DNA of 64,000 nucleotides from Nematopogon swammerdamellus. Taxonomy: Eukaryota; Arthropoda; Insecta; Lepidoptera; Adelidae. A program made the position numbers and the translations under genes. This document shows, in pieces, positions 59,924 to 64,000 of this stretch. How positions within the stretch are numbered: position 1 is the stretch's first letter; the number at the start of each line of letters is the position of its first letter. A model generated the notes under the pieces. It did not search any database. It was given only the letters and a program-made list of their open reading frames with translations, and had not been told where the DNA came from. The stretch is from positions 20,793,891 through 20,857,890 of the forward strand of contig OX336349.1 in NCBI GenBank assembly GCA_946902875.1. Reading direction: 5' to 3'.

Positions 59924-60258
59924 CATCATCATATCATATCACACACGCTGAATCCCGACAATCGGGGTAAGCAGAGTAATCGGTGTTGTGCTGCAAGTAC
60001 TCTAGTAAATTACAGCACAACACCGACTGCCACGTTTCGCAAAGTATTGGAACAAGATTAAATCGATCAAGCAGCAAGTAAGGCACGAAGACCCACCTGC
60101 TGCATGACTCGGTGGAAGTACCGTGCCAAGGTGAGAGGTGGCGAGCCCGTCGCCCTTTAGCACGATATCTTGTCCTTATCCCTTAGTGTACTCTTACGAC
60201 ATGCACGGGGAGAGATGCAGTGGGGCTATTCTTTTTAAGTACCGGGCCCATACGGTAC
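59924..60258 (-). mobile_element. Complete (TATG)n-family retroposon with target duplication
   Basis: 335 bases from CATCATCATATCAT and CACACACGCTGAATCCCGAC to CGGGCCCATACGGTAC. Flanks AATAAATTCAT at 59913-59923 and 60259-60269. Its 3' tail here is (CAT)n in place of (TATG)n. Confidence 0.75.
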
Positions 60259-60259
60259 A

Positions 60260-60588
60260 ATAAATTCATCTCTCTTTAAATGTACAATGCTTTCAACGTG
60301 TAGTTTTGTCACTGCGGAACCACCTATAGTTTGGTTCCTCATTTAATGTAATTGCTCGTTGATATCTTCTAAGCCAGGCCAGCTGTCACCGACTAATCCT
60401 TTATCGGTGACAGTTTAATAGTCACTTCCGACTCTAGTAGACCAGTTCGCGGAGCACGAGCTTTTATACACGAGCCATTATTAATGACTGTTTAGCCCAC
60501 AGAATATAAAAAGGAGAAGTAGCGCGATTACCTGTTGTGCGTGTCACAAGTGAGCGTAGTTACGCGCACTTGATATCTTTACACATCA
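60260..60588. other. Unassigned stretch
   Basis: No repeat or frame recognised. A short inverted pair CTGTCACCGA...TCGGTGACAG lies at 60383-60412. Confidence 0.25.
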
Positions 60589-60730
60589 GCAGCGGGAGCA
60601 CAAAGGCGTCGATAAGCCTATATCGGTCGATAAACATCTATTCGTCTTCTTCTATTCTACTTCGTCGAACGAAACAAATAGATGTTTATCGATCGATATA
60701 GGCTTATCGACGCATTTGTGCTCCCGCTGC
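60589..60730. repeat. Hairpin with 54-base arms
   Basis: GCAGCGGGAGCACAAAGGCG, TCGATAAGCCTATATCGGTC and GATAAACATCTATT are mirrored by AATAGATGTTTATCGATCGA, TATAGGCTTATCGACGCATT and TGTGCTCCCGCTGC. The loop is 34 bases. Two mismatches seen. Confidence 0.75.
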
Positions 60731-60954
60731 AGTTGCCTGCCATTACTGATTTTTTGTTTTTTTTGTTTTGATAGTTTCAACAAAAACATTGATCTTGTAA
60801 ATAAAAAATAAATAATATTTTTAAACCTTAAAAAAAGATATTTCTTCGGCAATAATCTCCAAAATTATTATTTTAAGCATTAAACTATTCGTCGACATTA
60901 TTTTTGTAATAAAAATATTGTTTTTTTATATTTTTATCATCATTTTATGATAGT

Positions 60955-61089
60955 TAGAGGGGCCAAAGCACATTCTCCGACCAGTCAATATCCCCTTCTA
61001 GGATAGGTGCCATATCGGAGACTTCCCTTTGGATTGCTGGCTATACTGGACTAGAGAAGAACACAGCCTGGGCTGCTACGCGGCCACTG
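60955..61089 (-). mobile_element. tRNA-type SINE tail fragment
   Basis: GTTAGAGGGGCCAAAGCACA, CTAGGATAGGTGCCATATCG and GAACACAGCCTGGGCTGCTA. It is truncated and lies next to a complete copy on the other strand. Confidence 0.65.
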
Positions 61090-61111
61090 ATACCGAAATC
61101 ATCAATTTTAA

Positions 61112-61519
61112 GCGGCTGGTGGCCGATTGGTTTGGGCATCGGCTTCTGATGCGAGAGATCCGAGGTTCGAATCCGGTCGGCGTGTACCAATCACTTTTTT
61201 CTGACGAAAAACATTTACGTGCATACCTACACCTGCTGCTTCATCGTTCGGAACCGGTGTAAAACTGTAGGTCCCTTTCCTTGCCCCTTACTAGGTGGTA
61301 GGCTCAAATTGTAGCCGACTGGGTTTGGTACCACCGTACTGGATGTAATATGGCCGCATAGCAGCCTCGGTTGTGTTCTCCTCTAGTCCAGTATAGCCAG
61401 TATCCAGGGAAGTCTCCGGTATGGCACCTACCTTCTCGGAAGTGATATTGGCTGGTCGGAGCATGTGCTTTGGCCCCTCCGACTCAGCCACCCATATACC
61501 GGATTACATTAAAAAAAAA
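61112..61519 (+). mobile_element. Complete tRNA-derived SINE (best copy)
   Basis: About 408 bases. The head GGTGGCCGATTGGTTTGGGC (box A) and GAGGTTCGAATCCGGTCGGC (box B) resemble a class II tRNA. ACCTGCTGCTTCATCGTTCG, the CCTTACTAGGTGGTAGGCTC core, GTGTTCTCCTCTAGTCCAGT, CTTCTCGGAAGTGATATTGG and GACTCAGCCACCCATATACC follow, then poly(A). The 66-codon minus frame over its tail is not a gene. Confidence 0.8.
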
Positions 61520-62130
61520 TTCACAGATCTCGTGCATTACACGACCTTCGAGGTACATTGAAAATGAATTGTATATTATTATTATTTTATTTTTATATTT
61601 TATTAATATTATATTTATATGTAAAAATCATAAACTTTAATGCTACTACTCAGATTAGTCCGCGCGCCGCACATACCTCCCGCGGTATTCAAAATTCCGC
61701 CGCATAAAGGATAAGCTACAGCCTAGACCGTGAGAGATAGCGAGGTCCCGTTTCTTGCAAATTGTAGCCCAACTCAATACCCCGAGGGCTTTTTTCATTT
61801 TTTCGATATCGTTTTTCGTTTTTGAGAAATCGCCGATTCAATGAGAGAAGACACCAAAAAATCACGTAATTTTTCGATATTTTTTTATATTTTGAAAAAA
61901 GTTTTTGACTTTTCAAAAAAAAAATTATGCCATATTGTAGCCCATCTTAGACCCATCTTTTGACACCCCAATGATCCACGTAGCTGTAAAATTTACGACA
62001 CCATGGCGATGTCGCACTTTTCCTTGAAATGGGTGCCCTACCAACGCGATCGGAAAAACATTTTCAATGTTAAAACTAAAAACACGTAAAGTCATGATGG
62101 GCTATTTGTATACGCAATAAGTTCCATACC
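61520..62130. other. Unassigned AT-rich stretch
   Basis: No recognised repeat. A 66-codon minus frame (61716-61916) is Lys/Ser-rich and without a domain. Confidence 0.2.
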
Positions 62131-62134
62131 TTAA

Positions 62135-62447
62135 GACGAGACGGAAGTTAACTTTCTCCATACAAAATCGTCTTTTGGCATTTATGTTTTTTACCCCCCT
62201 AAACCTTATCCGATTTTTACAATTCTTTTTTATGGTAATAGGGACAGTCGAATCTACGTTTCTGTCCTTTTATTTTTTGAATATCTAAAGTGATGAAATG
62301 ACTCAATAAAGCTTAATGAACGTCATGACATCAAAAAAATAATAATTTTTTTTCGGTCGGAATACAAATAAATAGCTCCGGTCTAGAAAAGAAAACATAA
62401 ATGCCGAAAGACGATTTTGTATGGAGAAAGTTAACTTCTGTCTCGTC
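62135..62447. mobile_element. TTAA-flanked MITE with about 55-base terminal repeats
   Basis: GACGAGACGGAAGTTAACTT, TCTCCATACAAAATCGTCTT and TTGGCATTTATG at the left are mirrored at the right. TTAA flanks at 62131-62134 and 62448-62451. A third TTAA-flanked family in this window, related to 55064. Non-coding. Confidence 0.75.
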
Positions 62448-62739
62448 TTAAACGATATTCTACGCTATTCAAATGTGTCTTCAAAATTCTTCAATCAGTA
62501 GAACTCATACGTTGGGTTGAGTAGATAGGGTTAGCCAAGGCGAGGCGGAGTACGTCCTGTGCCAATGTCAAAGTTTTCTAAATTTGTCTCTCGGATAAAC
62601 AAGAGTTATTTTCTCTTGCGTTTGGCAGTTATTTTCGAAGTTCATCCAACCGTTGAACAAATAAATAAGTCCCTGTCTGATCTCGCCCGCACCTGCGTCT
62701 ATGAATGGGATAATAAAGATTCCTCAGTTTGGAGAATTA

Positions 62740-62917
62740 TCAATACTAATAATAAATATGTAAGGGATGGTCATGGAGTAAGTTACTTTGTTTTATGAGA
62801 TACTGAGTTTGTTGACTCTATGTATGATACTAAAACTATATTTAACGATTTTTAGAAAACTGTATGTATGTATGTTCATCCATAACTCTTAAACCAATCA
62901 TCCGAATTCGATTACAC
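62740..62917 (+). mobile_element. Lep1-type Helitron, 5' part only
   Basis: TCAATACTAATAATAAATAT after an A, through GATACTAAAACTATATTTAA to CCAATCATCCGAATTCGATT, where the next copy begins. Confidence 0.65.
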
Positions 62918-63298
62918 TCAATACTAATAGTAAATATGTAAGGAATGTCATGGAGTTGGAGTAAGTTACTTTATTTTATGAGATACTGAGTTTGTAGACT
63001 CTTTTAGGTATGATACTAAAACTATATTTACTCACGATTTTTAGAAATCTTTTCTGTATGTATGTATGTATGTTCCTCCATAACTCTTAAACCGATCATC
63101 CGAATCTGATGAAACGCAGTACAAGCACATTTTACTATACGGGACACAGCGTGATAGGCTAAATAAAATTCAGTTCCGGTTACGCTAAGATGTGTCTCTC
63201 ATACAAAACCGAATTGTTCCGCGCGCCGTAATAACGGTACGTACTTTCTTCTTTTTAAATACGAATTTCACGCGAGCGAAGCCGCGGGCAAAAGCTAG
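62918..63298 (+). mobile_element. Complete Lep1-type Helitron
   Basis: 381 bases from TCAATACTAATAGTAAATAT to GCGAGCGAAGCCGCGGGCAA and AAGCTAG, next to T. The 3' hairpin CGCG/CGCG precedes CTAG. It starts directly after a truncated copy, so the two are arranged head to tail. Confidence 0.75.
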
Positions 63299-63435
63299 TT
63301 TTAAATATAGCGTTTTCGATGTGTTTTCTTGCGCCCCGTTCTTTTTCGTCGTACTAATGGAATGGACGGATACAAGCGGGTGTCGTGCCCGTAAATTTTA
63401 TGTAGACAACGTCGAGCTATCCTATTTATTGTATA

Positions 63436-63831
63436 CTAGCTTTTGCCCGCGGCTTCGCTCGCGTGAAATTCGTATTTAAAATGAAGAAAGTAAGTAAGCC
63501 CGCTACCGTACCTTTATTTCGGCGCGAGGATCAATTCAGTTTGTATGAGAGCCACGTCTTAGCGTAACTGGAACTGAATTTTATTTATAGCCTATCCTGT
63601 GTCCCCTATAATCAAATGTGCTTGTACGAAGTTTCATCAAATTCGGATGATCGGTTTAAGAGTTATGGAGGAGCATACATACATATTAACATATTAACAT
63701 ATTAATATACAAAATATTTCTAAAAATCGTCAATTTAGTTTTAGTATCATACATAGAGTCTAGAAACGCAGTATCTAATAAAACAAAGGAAATTACTCCA
63801 TGACTACTCCTTACAGATTTATTATTAGTAA
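63436..63831 (-). mobile_element. Lep1-type Helitron, opposite orientation
   Basis: CTAG at 63436-63439 (minus 3' end), the hairpin, then CCTTTATTTCGGCGCGAGGA, GGATGATCGGTTTAAGAGTT and GATTTATTATTAGTA. It faces the copy at 62918, so the pair forms a large inverted repeat with a 137-base spacer. Confidence 0.7.
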
Positions 63832-64000
63832 TATAATATATATGATTGATTGATATGCGCGTAGCGGGATTTTGAGTATTTTAAAGGCACAAACGTTGCT
63901 TTTTATGGAAACTGAAAAAAAAACAGATATATGTTGTGAGGTAGCTTGAATGTTAGGTATTTTGTTTTAATAAGACGCATCTTGAGTACCTACATTTGGC
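63832..64000. other. Window end, unassigned
   Basis: Short AT-rich sequence. TTTTTATGGAAACTGAAAAAA at 63900 looks like the very end of a 5S-type SINE on the minus strand. Confidence 0.25.

Noticed and set aside
61112..61190. Functional tRNA gene
   Set aside because: Boxes A and B are good, but the sequence continues directly into a dispersed SINE body ending in poly(A), and several copies share it.

Overview
The window looks like AT-rich nuclear DNA from a moth or butterfly. It carries several repeat families that I associate with Lepidoptera: Lep1-type Helitrons, SINEs with 5S rRNA or tRNA heads, and repeats with (TATG)n tails. It also holds many DNA-transposon derivatives with terminal inverted repeats. 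No species is assigned. There is no prokaryotic operon structure, and most short open frames are chance or lie inside repeats.

Only one host gene segment is convincing: an exon at 32876-33673 (+). It encodes the N-terminus of a type-I cGMP-dependent protein kinase (foraging/PKG), with a leucine zipper, the autoinhibitory RAQGISAEP segment and a GTGAGT splice donor. No later exon is recognisable downstream. The last 30 kb is therefore probably a large first coding intron, and everything in it would be intronic. A speculative non-coding first exon may lie at 4.5-5.1 kb.

The most complete element is a 9,103-bp BEL/Pao LTR retrotransposon at 45576-54678, in reverse orientation. It has two 894-bp LTRs in which I found no difference, an ATATA target duplication, a primer-binding site, a polypurine tract and one intact polyprotein of 2,442 residues (Gag, protease, RT, RNase H, integrase, C-terminal domain). 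Its Gag carries an unusual Ala/Pro-rich tandem repeat of about 420 residues. It landed inside an older tRNA-derived SINE.

Layout: 1-3 kb, Helitron fragments, a foldback and (TATG)n retroposons. 3-5.5 kb, mostly unassigned. 5.5-10 kb, SINEs, a Lep1 Helitron and LINE scraps. 10.1-11.5 kb, a tandem duplication carrying two MITEs with visible empty sites. 12.3-13.9 kb, a ten-copy 162-bp satellite with a foldback core. 14-22 kb, SINEs, hairpins and a LINE tail. 23-31.4 kb, MITEs nested several levels deep. 31.8-36 kb, a short Helitron, LINE fragments, the PKG exon and a retroposon. 37-45 kb, LINE pseudogenes, a hAT-like element containing a 683-bp palindrome, and foldbacks. 45.3-54.8 kb, the SINE split by the BEL element. 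55-64 kb, nested retroposons, LINE pseudogenes and more Helitrons.

Two themes stand out. First, SINE-like retroposons are modular: different heads (5S, tRNA, or a third GTACCGTGTGG head) are joined to different tails. Second, many insertions can be ordered in time because a tandem copy, an opposite palindrome arm or a sister element preserves the empty site. All calls were made by eye, without database searches.
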